DNA of 64,000 nucleotides, from positions 864,001 through 928,000 of the forward strand of contig JAFMOC010000092.1 of the NCBI GenBank assembly GCA_019802505.1, given 5' to 3'. A program made the position numbers and the translations under genes. This stretch comes from Corydoras sp. C115. Lineage: Eukaryota; Chordata; Actinopteri; Siluriformes; Callichthyidae. Below are positions 1-41,805 of the stretch, in pieces (positions within the stretch are counted from its first letter, which is position 1; every line of letters starts with the position of its first letter). The notes below the pieces were generated by a model. That model did not search any database. It was not told the origin of the DNA and saw only the letters and a program-made list of their open reading frames with translations.

Positions 1-407
1 TATCAATTTGCCTGCCATTTCACTGAAGTTAATCCCCATCACTCCTTCTTTTCCCGCTCTTTTCCCCTCCTCCACCCTTCGGAAGAGAAATGTGTAATGC
101 CTCAGCAAACTCTCCAAACTCTCAGCTCATAAGCAATGCTGCTTTACTCCTGAAAACCTATGCACACATTCTAATCATTGTCGGCTTTGCTAAGTGATTG
201 TATTGATTTACATGCATTCAGGGTAAAAAGTGAATACACAGTAAACGAAGAGTGCTGAAAAAGTCGGGGGCTGGCTTTTCCTCTTTTCACTCCTGGCTTT
301 TACAGAGCTTTCCATTTGATTTGGAAAGATTTGCAACAAGAGTTTTACAATTGCAAAACTAATATGAAATCACTTTACCTCAGCTAACCTGTCCATGTGT
401 AGCATGG

Positions 408-468
408 ACACACACACAGACACACACAGACACACACAGACACACACACACACAACACACACACACAT
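408..468. repeat. CA microsatellite with CAGA interruptions
   Basis: Runs of ACAC broken by regular CAGA units. Intronic. Confidence 0.95.
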
Positions 469-684
469 TGTGTTGGCCCACTTTCAGCACACCACATGCC
501 ACACCTTTTTTTTCTTCTCCAGCCTGCAAAAACACTTATTTAGCCTCGGCTGCCGTCTCGTTTATCCATCAGAGCCCGTCATCTTTCTTTTTAGACCCTG
601 TCACGCTCCTCTCTATCAAGGCGCCTCTGTTTTCCTCCACTGTTTGCCTGACCTTATGTTCTAATTTCTCCATCTTTCAGTCCT

Positions 685-765
685 GCACATCAATTTAATT
701 AAGGCTCTAATTACAGATTAATGAAAGGCTGTTTATCTGAATGCTGGCTCGTTTTGTACAGTCTC
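685..765. promoter_or_regulatory. TAAT-rich block, possible homeodomain-binding element
   Basis: Within about 40 bp the sequence has TTTAATTAAGG, CTAATTACAG and ATTAATG, several TAAT cores typical of homeodomain binding sites. It lies in a kcnq1 intron. AT-rich DNA yields such cores by chance, so this is weak. Confidence 0.2.
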
Positions 766-1288
766 ATTAAGTTCCCCGGCACCCTTAGCCTTAAAAAAGA
801 ACCCTTATTATCCTTATATTTTTAAAATAAGTATTAAACGGATGCACTATTACGTTGATGGACTAAAATGCTACATTAGAAAAGTTAAGTGTTACTGTTG
901 ACTGTTGTAGGTTCAGGTGGCATGTTGCCTGCCGCAGTTCTAAAGTACTTCCAGTCGGCTTGAGATTTGGACACACACCTCTTTGTTAACCAATGTACCA
1001 TTTGGCTTTGTTCTGCTCTTTTGGAAAAGGCCCTCAAGGGATTTTTTTAAAGCAGGTGTGTGGAAGAATCTCCCTGTATTTTTATGGGCAGTTAATTATA
1101 ATTTTTGTGATATGCAAAGATATAGATGTTTTGGCTTAAACCTCCATTTTGACTGTCACTTTGTGCTTTTTGCCAAACTCTAGTCATATCTATGCAAACA
1201 TCTGACATGCATAAAATCAGCATTAATTTTATTTATATGAATATTTCATACATCTCACACACACTTAGTATGGGCAATTTTGAGCATT

Positions 1289-1400
1289 TATTATCTTTCG
1301 CAGAATCCTCTTTCAGGGTCATGGGAGTTGCCCATCCCCATCCAGGGGAGAATGTTTTGGGCGTTGGGCAGCTACACTCAGAACAGGGAACAGGACAGGG
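1289..1400 (-). mobile_element. SINE fragment (tail half)
   Basis: CATCCAGGGGAGAATG, TTTGGGCGTTGGGCAG and the CAGGGAACAGGACAGGG region match the tail half of the SINE family found elsewhere in the window. No head is present. Confidence 0.65.
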
Positions 1401-2204
1401 TCTGTCAAATCTCTGTCAAATCCAGGTTTTTTCTCTTCACATAAGCAGAAGCCCGTAGTCGTTTATTTTGTCCCTGGTTCAATTTAGTTCAACACACCAG
1501 ATAATATTAAAGGGCCAGCCCTTTATGTATAGTGACTACAAAAATGACATTTCATCCACACGATGTTGCAATGACCTGACCTTGTCACCAAGCCATAGAT
1601 TTCTTTTCTAATAACTCTGTTCTGTGTTTCAGATAAACAGTGTCATGAACTGTGTAGAAATGGAATGTAATGTACAGTGAACTTTTCATATAACTATAAC
1701 CATATACAAACAATCAACAGCAGTTCCATCCAGCCAGGGTTCACAGGGTCACAGCGGCTCTGGCGTCGTCTTGCTGAGGTCACAGTAAAACCCTAAAGAG
1801 GCCGTTTTTTCCAAATCTATCCTTGTTGCCTGTGGAAAACATTCGGATCATCTTTCTATTTTTCTTCTTTCACCCTCCACCCCCTTTTTCTTGGACTGCA
1901 AGCTTACTGTGTGCAAATAAAAATGTTCGCTTCCACTCGCAGCTGATGCCACAAATCATGCAGACCATATTTAAGGTGGATGGATTTGGAAAATCTTCCT
2001 TGTAATGTTAGTCAAGGAGGCGTACTGACAGGCATGAATTTGGGATCCCATATTAGTGAGCGAATTGCTCCACCAGCTTGTGCAAATGGGAAGCAAAGGG
2101 CATAAAGCAAAAGCGGCATCATTTATTAATTTAATTTTCAGAATCATGCAATTATTAATATGAATCTATAAACTTATAAAGTTTAATGTATTTGTCCAAG
2201 CTAG

Positions 2205-2325
2205 CACCCGGGACAGTGCAGGGAGTGGTCTGGAGAGAATGGGGCAACCGGAGAACCAGGAGAAGACCCACTCGAACATGTGGAGAACATGAAAACTCTA
2301 CCCAGGTCGGGATTTAAAACAAAAC
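2205..2325 (-). mobile_element. SINE fragment (head half), diverged
   Basis: GGAGAACCAGGAGAAGACCC, GTGGAGAACATGAAAACTCT and CAGGTCGGGATTTAAAAC match the head half of the same SINE family. Confidence 0.6.
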
Positions 2326-2387
2326 AATTGACCTAGGCCTTTAGCTCAGGCATTAAACAGAGGAGCTTCTTTGTGAGATATGAGTGA

Positions 2388-2460
2388 TCAGAATCAGAAT
2401 CACCTTTATTGTCATTATAATTTCCATTACAATGAAATTTGGGTGCAACTCCAAGGTGCT
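2388..2460 (+). repeat. Dispersed teleost repeat fragment (CAGAATCAGAAT...CTTTATTGTCAT type)
   Basis: GATCAGAATCAGAATCACC, TTTATTGTCATTATAA and CAATGAAATTTGGGTGC are landmarks of a repeat common in fish introns. Similar pieces occur on minus at 19745-19797 and in plus at about 20172-20262. Confidence 0.5.
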
Positions 2461-2734
2461 CACTACAGTATGTCTTTGCAGTGAGATGTATTCCTTTGTA
2501 TTTAACTCTTTAGTGATTTTTTAAAATCTGGGTAGCTCACCACATCTATCTTTCCATCCGTTATCTTTTGCTAAAATCTATGCTCAGGTCACGGGAAGGG
2601 AGGAGGGGGGTCTCGCACTCTTTCTATAGCTAGAACACAACACCAGGTTGACAGTTGACATTACTAAACTGTCTTGATGCTAAACATATTTTAAACTATT
2701 TGTTGCTCCTGCACTAGTGTTAAGTTTGGATCAT

Positions 2735-2739
<5 letters not shown>

Positions 2740-2777
<38 letters not shown>

Positions 2778-2800
2778 ATGTGTGTGTGTTCAAGTGTGTG
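2740..2800. repeat. TG microsatellite
   Basis: About 25 TG units with a GCATG interruption near 2777. Intronic. Confidence 0.95.
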
Positions 2801-2923
2801 TGAGATTTGTTTTTCCTGCCAGTCTGAATATATTCATTCTGCATTTGACTTCCAAATGGCAAATATATGAAATGTGATCTCGGACGCTGGCATTTTGGAT
2901 GCGGCCCAGCGCGTATTGCTTAC

Positions 2924-3059
2924 CTGTAATTGTATCCACTGAACCACAGAGCTCGCCCAGCTGTACGCCTCCCCACATCTGCTCCAGTGTAAACTCTGCT
3001 GCGGCTTTGCGCCAGTATTGTTTCAGCAGCCAGCGCCGATCGGCTCCAGAAATTGATCC
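2924..3059 (-). other. Exon-like, GC-rich block antisense in the kcnq1 intron (orphan exon or conserved element)
   Basis: On the minus strand an acceptor (CACTCAG) and a textbook donor (ACAG|GTAAGC) enclose 136 nt with one open frame: GSISGADRRWLLKQYWRKAA, then AEFTLEQMWGGVQLGELCGS and VDTITG. Base composition is distinctly more GC-rich than the flanks. I do not recognise the peptide. It may be an exon of an antisense transcript or simply a conserved non-coding element, because the flanks are also low in simple sequence. Confidence 0.3.
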
Positions 3060-3213
3060 CTGAGTGTTTGCGTACTACTGTGTCCGCTGGGGATCAATGA
3101 AATGGACAGGCAAAATTGCCAACAAATTCATATGCACACGAGCAGAGCAACCTAAGAGCTGCATGGCCAAGTTTTATTACCTCGTGACAAAGATAAATGA
3201 CTAAATAGGCATA

Positions 3214-3214
<1 letters not shown>

Positions 3215-3260
<46 letters not shown>
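3215..3260. repeat. TG microsatellite
   Basis: About 23 uninterrupted TG units. Intronic, just after the exon-like block at 2924-3059. Confidence 0.95.
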
Positions 3261-3263
<3 letters not shown>

Positions 3264-5231
3264 TAGTGTGATTGATAGCACCCGGGCCTCTTACACCTTC
3301 AGGCCCTGAGGGAGAGGATAAGCTCTTATTGTCAAGAGTTCTTTCTTTTTTTTCTTTTTTTGCTGTCAGCCACTGACAATCCTGACAGCTTTAATATTCT
3401 TCTCCTCAGTCTTACTGTAGCGAACACGTTCCAACCTATTTTTATGCAGAATGATAACTAATACTCTATAAAAACGCTGTCACCTTTAACATTTAGAAAC
3501 ATCTGATTTTAAAATAACAAAATGAATTACATGAGTTGCTGTGTACATCACGTAAACCTCCTCCTGCAGAGGAGCCAGTGTGGCTGGTTTTTAACTGTAT
3601 ACTACCATCCTACAGAGCTTCCCACAGGTAGAAAATTGAGAGGTGTAAGGGAGAGGAAAGACAACAGAACCTTTTGATCCTGAACGTCATCAAGACATCT
3701 TGGTTGTAGCGTGATGGTGTGCCACGATGTTGGTTGTAAAATAGAAACTAAAATTAGGTCAACTTTAGAGCCTACATATTACACCAGAGTTGGAGAAGGG
3801 CAGAGATACTTAGAGGCTTGGGTATATTACCCAAACTACACCAAATACATATATAGTTTCTAAACACATCTGCACATATGAATAATACTTGAATATTTGT
3901 ATAATACTTGTATTATTGATTTGTATACTCGAATATACCTAAATTATACTTGTATATTGTTAATTGTATATTGGTTGTCACACTTAATGTCTGCATATAC
4001 AGTTTTTTGTTTAGCAAATCTGCTTATTGTATATCGTAGTGTGTATAATGTGTAGTCTGTTGTTTAATGCCTCCCTCCATTTGATTGTCAAAAAACATAT
4101 TACAAACCCTAAAGAAAAAGATCTTAATTTGGTCTCCGATAGCTGAAAAGAAATGCAGCCAGTCTGTAGAGTTTATTCAGATCATCGTTGGCCCTGTGGT
4201 GCCTGCTATTCATGCACTCTGCTCTCATGTGCTGGCATTACCATGGAGCATCTAACAGCGAGCAGAGGAATCCCAATCTCATCCCCCCACCTCGAGTGGT
4301 TCTGGGTACAGCAGCACTGAGGGGGTAATTTCAAAATTTCAAGAAGCAAAAAAAAAAAAAAAAACCCAACAGGCCCACTGTCGGTATTTGAAGGACCCCC
4401 TGAGAGGTGGCAATCAATAGATGTTTTGTTTAACACACCTAATCCTACTAAACAGCCAGCAATCCTATTAACAGCATGAATCGTGAACTCTGCCCCGACA
4501 TTAGTTCATTGTGTCAGCCCCCTGATTTCTTTCCCCTCCTACTTCTTGCTTGCTCCTTCACAGCCTATATTTAAATGTCTCTCTCATTACCGTTTAAAAC
4601 CTCCGAAAATGAGTAGGTGACTTCTGTAGGTGTGTGGGCTTCATTTAAGGAAATGTATACCTACAACTCTGTAAGGATCCCTCGTGCCTTTGTAGTGCTT
4701 TGAAGTTGATAACATACTGTTGGCGCGCCGTTTCCTTTTCCTGGTGGACAGACAAAGCCTACAGATCAATGTACTCATCAGTCAGACGATGTAATCCAGG
4801 AGCAGCCTCACCACCCTCCAAACCCCCACCCCCGGAACCGACGAATGAGTCTAAAAGGCTTTAGCACATACCGCTTAAGAAGAACCAAAACACTGATTTT
4901 TGCTGCTTTATTGGGGTAATAAATAGACAGAGGATCAGGATCATGCCAGAACTCGGTTAAGATCTGGATTCCAATTCGGCAGAAAGCTTTGTAGAATTGT
5001 AAGAATATTTTAAAGTTTAAGTGGTAAATAGTATTTTTTTAAGGGGTTCCCTCTTAAGCTGCTTCAGTCACACTTTTCTAAAACACATCTTTATCTAACC
5101 ATTTGTTTTTTTCTTAATTCATTCTGTTGTATGTCTTATCCTCAGAAAAATTTTAGGAAAGTCGTAAGTCGTGATTGATAATATTAACACAGTCCTGGCT
5201 CTTTGTTACAGTGATGAGCATCACCGTTGCT

Positions 5232-5395
5232 TTAGCTTTGAATTCCATCAGCATTGATTCAAAGTGCTTTACAAAGGTCAATACATCATGCAGTTTAGGG
5301 TTAAGGACCTTGTTGCCCAACAGGGTCCATTTGGCAGTTAAAGGGCATAAACTATCAATTTCCTGGTTTGTAGTCCTTCACCTTAACCACAAAGT
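5232..5395 (-). mobile_element. Degenerate SINE of a second type
   Basis: CAAAGTGCTTTACAAAG, AGGGTTAAGGACCTTG and CCTTCACCTTAACCACAAAG resemble the SINE at 54480-54671, with heavy divergence. Assignment is by resemblance only. Confidence 0.4.
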
Positions 5396-5579
5396 CAGCT
5401 CTGCTTGTGTTTGTTTTTCCTCCTTCAATTATTAAAATTACTCAGACACTCATTTCACATATGCACTGAAACAGGCATTACCTGAAAGAGCTGTATGTGA
5501 AATTGCACATGTCCAAATTATTTTGACAGGAAAACAACACCTGATATAAAGTTTTTTAGGCGTTGTTGACTCTCATGCT

Positions 5580-5583
5580 CCTG

Positions 5584-5618
<35 letters not shown>

Positions 5619-5635
5619 ACTCTCTCTCTCTCTCT
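5580..5635. repeat. CT microsatellite, imperfect
   Basis: TCTC repeats with single interruptions. Intronic. Confidence 0.9.
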
Positions 5636-7324
5636 TCTTCTTTATTCTCATGCATTGACACAGTGGCACAATTACCTTCCTCATTTCTTTGGCTCCTCCT
5701 CCTATTAACAAATCATTGTCTGACGGACACCATGGCAACTACTGCCCATCAACCATTTATCAAGACTTTTTTCAGGTTATTTATTGGTATTTGAAACCAT
5801 GATTTTTTTTTCTTCTGAGAGTACAGCCACATCAAATTACCTATTAACTCTCCTAAAAAAACATAACCCTTTATTAAAATCTGGAAATAAAGATTCCCTG
5901 CAGTGAGTTTACCCTGTAAGATAACTGTGCCAGTGCAAGAGTATGGCTAGTCAGCTGGCTCTGGTCTGTTGGCTCTGTGCTTGTTTGTATGAGTATGTGG
6001 GCTAAAGGTCTCCACAGCTGACTTGGTGAAGTACAGCGTTCCCTCCCTGGGGGTCTTCAACCTCACATTTAGTATGAGCCAGGAGCCTATGTGCTCAAAT
6101 CAAAGAGAGGCTCACTGTGTAAAGCTGTCAGGCTCGACTGAATTTAGAGGCCATGTATAATGATAAGCAAGGACAAAGCACCAACTGAGTGCGAACCAAA
6201 TGGTGAAGGAGCATTTCAGAAACAAGTCTATTTCGTTGCCATTGTACTTTCAACAATTGATATTGGGATAAAAGTGCTTTACAATAGTCCAGACTTACCC
6301 CGAAGTAAAAACAGTCAGAAATGACTAAAACCTGAGTGTAAAAATCTGTGGGCTGGTGTTCGACTGCTGTGCCAGTCAATGCCACATAACAACTTTTATG
6401 AAACTGTATGTGTTAACAGATAAAACGCTCTGTTTTGAGTTGGCTCTTTTCCATGTCTTGTTCTATGACTGTGGAAAGTTGGTTAGGAACTATATATATA
6501 AACGAGGTCGTGAATGCTGATATCGGAAGTCTTGTTTTGCTTTGATAGCTGTGTGAAGTCCATACGAGGCTTTTGATTTCCCAGCACATGCTTTTGAGGA
6601 GAAACATGTGTGAAATCATGCTCACCCCTCCAATATACATATGGAATAAACTGCCTTAGAGCCTTTATGTTGACTCATGTATAGAACCAGTCAAAAGTTT
6701 GACATCCCAACACTAACACATATGATTCTTCCTATCAAGTATTAAATAGAGCTAGACTGGTAGAATTTAGCTGGAACTAAGCTCAAGTGGATGATATACA
6801 GCTAGGGTATTTATTTGGTGTCTTTGCACCACAGAACCTAGGGTCAATTTATAGTTTCTAGAACTCGATTCAAGGGAGTAATCCTCTGTAGGTAGCTGAC
6901 TATCCATGTGTGATGTAAGAATACTCTGACTGCTGACTGGTCCAGAAGTTAGAATACAGTAACATACAGTGCTTACAGGTACTATAGCATCCCTCCAGTG
7001 GATAGTTCTTTTCAGATAAGTTCCTGGAACTGTTTGATCGAATGCAATTTACACATGGACTCAGTCACACATTTCCCCAACTTTAAACCAGAGAGCTGGC
7101 AGAGTAAAATCAGTTTAATGGTTTGGGTAATTTGTGTTTTAACATTTCGAGATAATGATTATGTCTAGTTTAGTCCAAGATTGCAGTGTGAAAGAGCTTT
7201 CGATGATGGAGAGAAAGAAGTAGGGATAAGATGGTAAAAACAGGCCTGAGTGCATAATGATGTGCTCTTTGATGTGCTTTGGTGTGTGTGGGTCTGCTGG
7301 CTGCTTTTGTTGCTCAGTCCCCTA

Positions 7325-7700
7325 CCCTAATTAAGAGCTCCACTCCGGCTGCCGACGCCACGTAGAGAGCGCGGCTGAAGATGGAGAGAGAGCAGCAGTC
7401 AAAACAAACGAGTGTCCCGCCGGAGCCTCACAAAGCCCTGTGGCACAAGGAGCTGATTTATGTTCTATAGTGACAACACTCCGCGGCTTACCTAAAAAGA
7501 GTTGACCTGAGCTGCACCAACATGCGGTCTCTTTTTTGTGGCTCGCCGGTTTTGGAGACAGCTTTGTTAATACGCGGGTGCGTACGCGACGAGCCACATA
7601 CCTCCAGGCCAGACACTGATGGTGACGTAGGTTTTTGTTTGCTCCTGTTCCGTAGGATATGACAGCTTCCATTGAACAGACTCCCCATATCACTGCTGTC
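7325..7700. other. CpG-rich block in the kcnq1 intron, possible regulatory element
   Basis: About 375 bp with many CpGs (for example GCGTACGCGACG at 7579-7590 and CCGCGG near 7481) stands out from an AT-rich intron, 0.7-1 kb before the exon-12 equivalent. It has long open frames on the minus strand, but no protein family was recognised, and donor-like GTAAGC and GTATGT sites occur antisense. Mammalian KCNQ1 has an antisense promoter island in a nearby intron, but no homology can be claimed here. Confidence 0.3.
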
Positions 7701-8383
7701 ACAGCTGCTTTATTTGCTTTCCTCTTCGTACTTTATATTGTTTCTTAGAGCACCTTCTATTTTTACATACACACAAGCTGAGGCTTAATGCAGCACTTTG
7801 AAGTCCACTTTTGAGCCAGATTGGAAAAACCTGTTGTTTTCTGGCCTTGAAACAATAATGAGACATATCCAGGATAATCAGGTTGAAACAAAACAGGGAT
7901 TATTCACTTTATTCCAACTAAAGTATCTGTAAGTAATTAACTTTCACACAGTTTTATATCTGAAATCTGGAAGAGCGATATTTAGTGATATTCAATTCCC
8001 CAACGTTGGCACCCCAAGGTCGCTGTGTTCAGCTCTGCCACCCACTTCTTCCTCAACAATCTATAAGTTGGGCAAAGTTGCAACCCACATTTGCATTTCC
8101 TCACCTTCGGTGCGGTTGTGATAGACAGACAGCAGAAGATGCTAATGCAGCTCCATTATCCACAATGCCAACTCCAACCCTCTATTTGTTAAATGCTGGC
8201 CGTTGCACCTGACTGGAAATTATCTTTAAACTCCTTTTTGAGCATTTTTAAATGATAATATAATTTCTTTTGTATGTGAAAATTACTTCATTCACACATA
8301 AACACTTTGGAAGTAAAAAATTATTTTATATAGTTCCATTGCTATATAAAATGTTTAAACTTTATATGTGTGTGTTTTGACAG

Positions 8384-37921
<29,538 letters not shown>

Positions 37922-40900
37922 GAAATAAAACTTTTGCTTTTGAATACAAAAGGAAACAAAAGGAGTTTGATTTACCGAGCATCCAGAATCATCTCATCCA
38001 GGATTAGCAGTCATTAAAAGACAAGGCCGTAATGAATGGAAATATCGAAGTCATGGAAATTGTCAGAATGAAGGTCAACAAGCTAGAAGTGTCGAAGATT
38101 TGATTTTTGCCAAGTGTTCCAAAAACAAATGAGATTTTCATGTTTTAGCTCACAGTTATGTTCATTACAGACTTCTGATTCAGCTGATATGGGCTGAAAA
38201 TTCTGGTTTGTTTAAAAATCCAGAGGTTGTGCTACATGCCAAGATCCATAGGTACAATGAGCTTATAAACTGCTGACTCACCTGATTTGAAACAGAAGGA
38301 GTATGATGGGGTTTATCCCTTCCATATGTTAATCTCGATTCTGTTAAGTGTGAGCATGATTCGCTCAAGTTAAGTTCACCACTGATAAATAGCTGTGGCA
38401 GAGCTAATCAAAACAGCCAACACTGATGCTGGGGTTTAACAGAGCTAAATGGAACATTAGGGAAAAAAAAGGAAGAGCTGCATGAGGTCGTGGACTCACA
38501 GGGGACTACAGTGGTTCGGCAACCTATTCTATTTCACTATTTTACCAGGATTACTTGTGATGACCCCATAATTCCACGTTCTTACTCCTGCTATGTAACT
38601 GCAAAATGTAGCAAGGCATCGTGATGGCCATGTTGAATCTAAAGGAAACTTAAAACAATAGATTCCCTTTCTGCCTCCAGCGCAGACGGTGAGCCGAGGG
38701 AGAAGAGAGTCCTAAAGTACCCACACGCCATTCACCCGACTCCTGGCGCTCGGCCTAGTGCAGAACAAATTGCTGGGTGATTTTCTTTTTGAGTGTGCTT
38801 ATTTAAAATGTACTTTCGTTACAGAGTAGGGACCTTGACCCAGAAAGGAACCCAGTGTGTGAAATTAAAATTGTTCTTCTTGTATTACTTTGGTTTCACT
38901 GTGACTAAAGGCTTTCACAAGATACGTTTGCAGATCGTTGGTAAAGAAAACACGACGATGACACACTTGACAGATCTCGTGATTAAATCTGTATAGTTTT
39001 TATAAGTGAAGTATATATTGTTGAATTGCCGAAAATGCATTTCACTACAAAAATATTTATACAGTGATTTTTATTCCAGCATCTTCAGCAATTTTAGGAA
39101 AGCAGCTATTGTGTACATTGTTAATTAATAACATTTGTGTAGATTATATTTGCATTCGTGGTTGTATCAGATAATCTGTGTGACTGAGTTTATCCATAAT
39201 GCTTGTAATATTATAGCCTAAATGAAATGATATGATATATATACAAAGTCTGTAACAGACAATAACAGACAAAAAGTGTAGGAACAAGACATCATACCTA
39301 ATAGTGTTTGCTGAGTATTGATCACTTGTACACACAGTCGTGGCCACATAGTCAATGTTTGTTACTAAATGTTTGCTGCAAGTGTCCTTTTAAAACTCTA
39401 TGTACATTAATACAAATGAAATATGACTTATAATCAAAGCCTCTAAATGTACAGCATACTAACTTATATGACTCTAAGGGATTTTAGAGGGTGTAATTGA
39501 CTTCCAAGTAATTACCATGCACAACCCTCTCCAGTACAGTACAAGCAGAGGATACGCTTTATAGTTCTGCACATTTATATTAATGCCCAAAGGCCAATAA
39601 ATAAGCGCAAATGTCCCGAACCAACAAGGCAATGCCAGGAGTGAGCGAGAGAGAGAGTAAGGTGGGAGAGAAGTGAGGGACAAGAGGGCAGGATAAAGGA
39701 AGTCTGGTCTGGAGCCACGTTCAATTACAGAGGGCCACGGCTCCACATTCATACACATGCCGTTGCTCTGCCTTTGTCTCCTGTTTTATGTCTCTGACAG
39801 AAACCTCTGCTCATGTTTACAGACTCGGCTCTGTGTGATCAGGACACTGTGCTACTTTCATGTGGAGAGTTAAGGAGCCTCCCCCAATTCAGAGGCTGTT
39901 TGATGGCAGAAGAGCTTGGTCATGATTTAGCACTTGAGTCCAGGCTCCTGGAAAGACATTAAGGAGAAGAGATAAAGGGCCAACTTCAATAAGTAACCAA
40001 TTCCAAACAAGCTGGCGTCTGAAAAAAAAAAGTAGATTCTTATCTTTGCCTTGGGTGCCAGCTGGAAAATGCAACAGATGCTTGGAATGTAATAATTAGA
40101 AAACCTCTCAGACAATGAATATAAGTTCTGCTAACTGTGGCAGGAAAGGTGTGATGTTGCTAAAACATTCAGAAAAAAATATTTACAGTGTGCTTCAGTG
40201 ATCAACAGTCAAACACCCCATCACAATTCAGGAAAAATGTTTGAGGAGATTTACATAACTTTGACTTTTATTTGTTATATTTTGTACAATTGCAGTGCAA
40301 CACTGCATAATTTTTGTAATAGCAATAACCTGGTTTGAGTAAATTTGATATTTCATATTTGAAAAATGGTTTCACTTTCCTTTTTATTCACTCTGAAATC
40401 TCTTATGTTGTCATCATATGGTTTTCAGCTTATAAATACTTATACCTAAGTATAGAAGTATTATTACTTTCTTTCATAAAGTGTAGGTGTGAGCTGAAAA
40501 CTTACAGAAACACAGCATTCACAACACAGTGTTAATGTGAAGGAAAACAAAAGCTTTAAGGTATTAACCCTTGCAGTAAATAGAAAAAGACCCAAGAAGG
40601 CTTTATATTTCGATCAGTGTCCTTGCAGCACTCAACATGTCCCCTACTGGAACTGCAGTGGTCTGATGACAAGTCTGAGCTTTGTAGCTATTAGTGGGAC
40701 CACCTGTGTTTGCTGGTCCTCTATGAAAGCAGATATGAGTAAGAACAGGTGTGTGTGCATGTGTGTGATGAGGGTCCCACCCTGCAACAGCTGACCCCTG
40801 CACTCCTGTGCTCTCGAAATAGCTACAGGCCTGAGCATTCGAGCCTCGGTTACTCGTCTTTTCCGATTCTGGCATCCGTTTTACCCAACTTTATTTTCAT

Positions 40901-41620
40901 TTCCTGTCTAGTCTTATTTTATTTGCTTTGTGTTTACAGATTGTTCTGTTCTATATATCATGCTGTCTACAAATGTTCTACTTTGTTCTTAATTTAACTC
41001 TTTCTATTCATGATTGAGTTTCCATCACCTGTCATTCGTGTACTGGTTGGCACTGTGGATTCAATTCGGTTTGAATTCTTTAAAAGAAAAAAAGATAATG
41101 ATGGCTTAAATATTGGATTTCTTCCTAGCTCTCCGAGTTCTCCAAGTTGTTGGTGGGATGGGGGAATTGAGGTCAGGGCTCAGTTCAGGTTACTAGACTT
41201 TAGTCACACAGAATAAAAAACATCTTTTTATAAAACTTACATGGTGTCCAGTTATGTTCATAGGCGTCAGTATGTACAATAATATTGTTTCTTAGTATTA
41301 ACTAGAACTAGAAACTAAAGGACAGGACACATATTGGGATCTGTCCCACATACTTTTGGTGTATGTTTTTATTTAATATTTTATTATGTCTTTGTGGTTA
41401 TGGCTCTTCATCCTGTTGGCCCATAATGTCTTTCAAATGTTTCTTCATCTTTCAGTAACTGTTAGGAAGCAAACTAATACAGTCTTTAAGAGCCCCTTTC
41501 TTTTACATTTTCTTATATTTTATATATCTCTGCTTTACAACTATAATTCCTTAAAACAAGCCAATATCAGGCAATGCTGTCTGATAAATTAGGTCAAACT
41601 GTTGTGTACTTTTCTTCCAG

Positions 41621-41730
41621 ACAGACGAATTCCAGCCAAGGCTGGATGGACTTCAGTGGCAAGTGTTGGTTTGGGCAGGGCTGCCAGTATGTGAGGCATG
41701 AGCAGAGACAGCTGCAGTTCTGTCTCACCG
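41621..41730 (+). other. Exon-like segment of unknown gene
   Basis: A strong acceptor (ACTTTTCTTCCAG) and donor (ACCG|GTAAGAG) enclose 110 nt with one open plus frame: QTNSSQGWMDFSGKCWFGQG, then CQYVRHEQRQLQFCLT. Cys and His spacing (C-x5-C-x4-H) is loosely like a CCCH zinc finger but does not fit well. No flanking partner exon was recognised. It could be a lncRNA exon, a remnant, or chance. Confidence 0.2.
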
Positions 41731-41767
41731 GTAAGAGCCACGTCAATAGGCACATGCAACATATGCA

Positions 41768-41804
<37 letters not shown>
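41768..41804. repeat. CA microsatellite
   Basis: About 18 CA units, 40 bp after the exon-like segment at 41621-41730. Confidence 0.95.

Positions 41805-41805
<1 letters not shown>

Larger units (their letters stand above)
1..8383 (+). other. kcnq1: kcnq1 intron upstream of the exon-12 equivalent
   Basis: This gene-free stretch precedes the first recognisable kcnq1 exon and is read as intron, most likely intron 11. I searched it for the preceding kcnq1 exon, which should end with a TPITHISQ-like peptide, and did not find it, so that exon probably lies before the window. It holds CA and TG microsatellites, SINE fragments, a TAAT-rich block near 690-760, an exon-like GC-rich block at 2924-3059, and a CpG-rich block at about 7325-7700. 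No complete gene was seen in it. Confidence 0.6.

Noticed and set aside
2924..7700. Fish counterpart of the imprinted antisense RNA KCNQ1OT1
   Set aside because: No sequence homology can be shown, and fish are not known to imprint this locus; only position is suggestive.
7331..7702. A 123-residue minus-strand frame
   Set aside because: CpG-rich DNA has few stops; no family was recognised, and the better explanation is a regulatory or CpG-rich block.
1..8383. Additional upstream kcnq1 exon
   Set aside because: I searched for the TPITHISQ-type exon end and the pore/S6 peptides and found none.
40629..40752. Second exon-like segment (CCTTGCAG to AACAG|GTGTGT)
   Set aside because: The acceptor is reasonable but the donor is merely the start of a short TG run, and the peptide is not recognisable.
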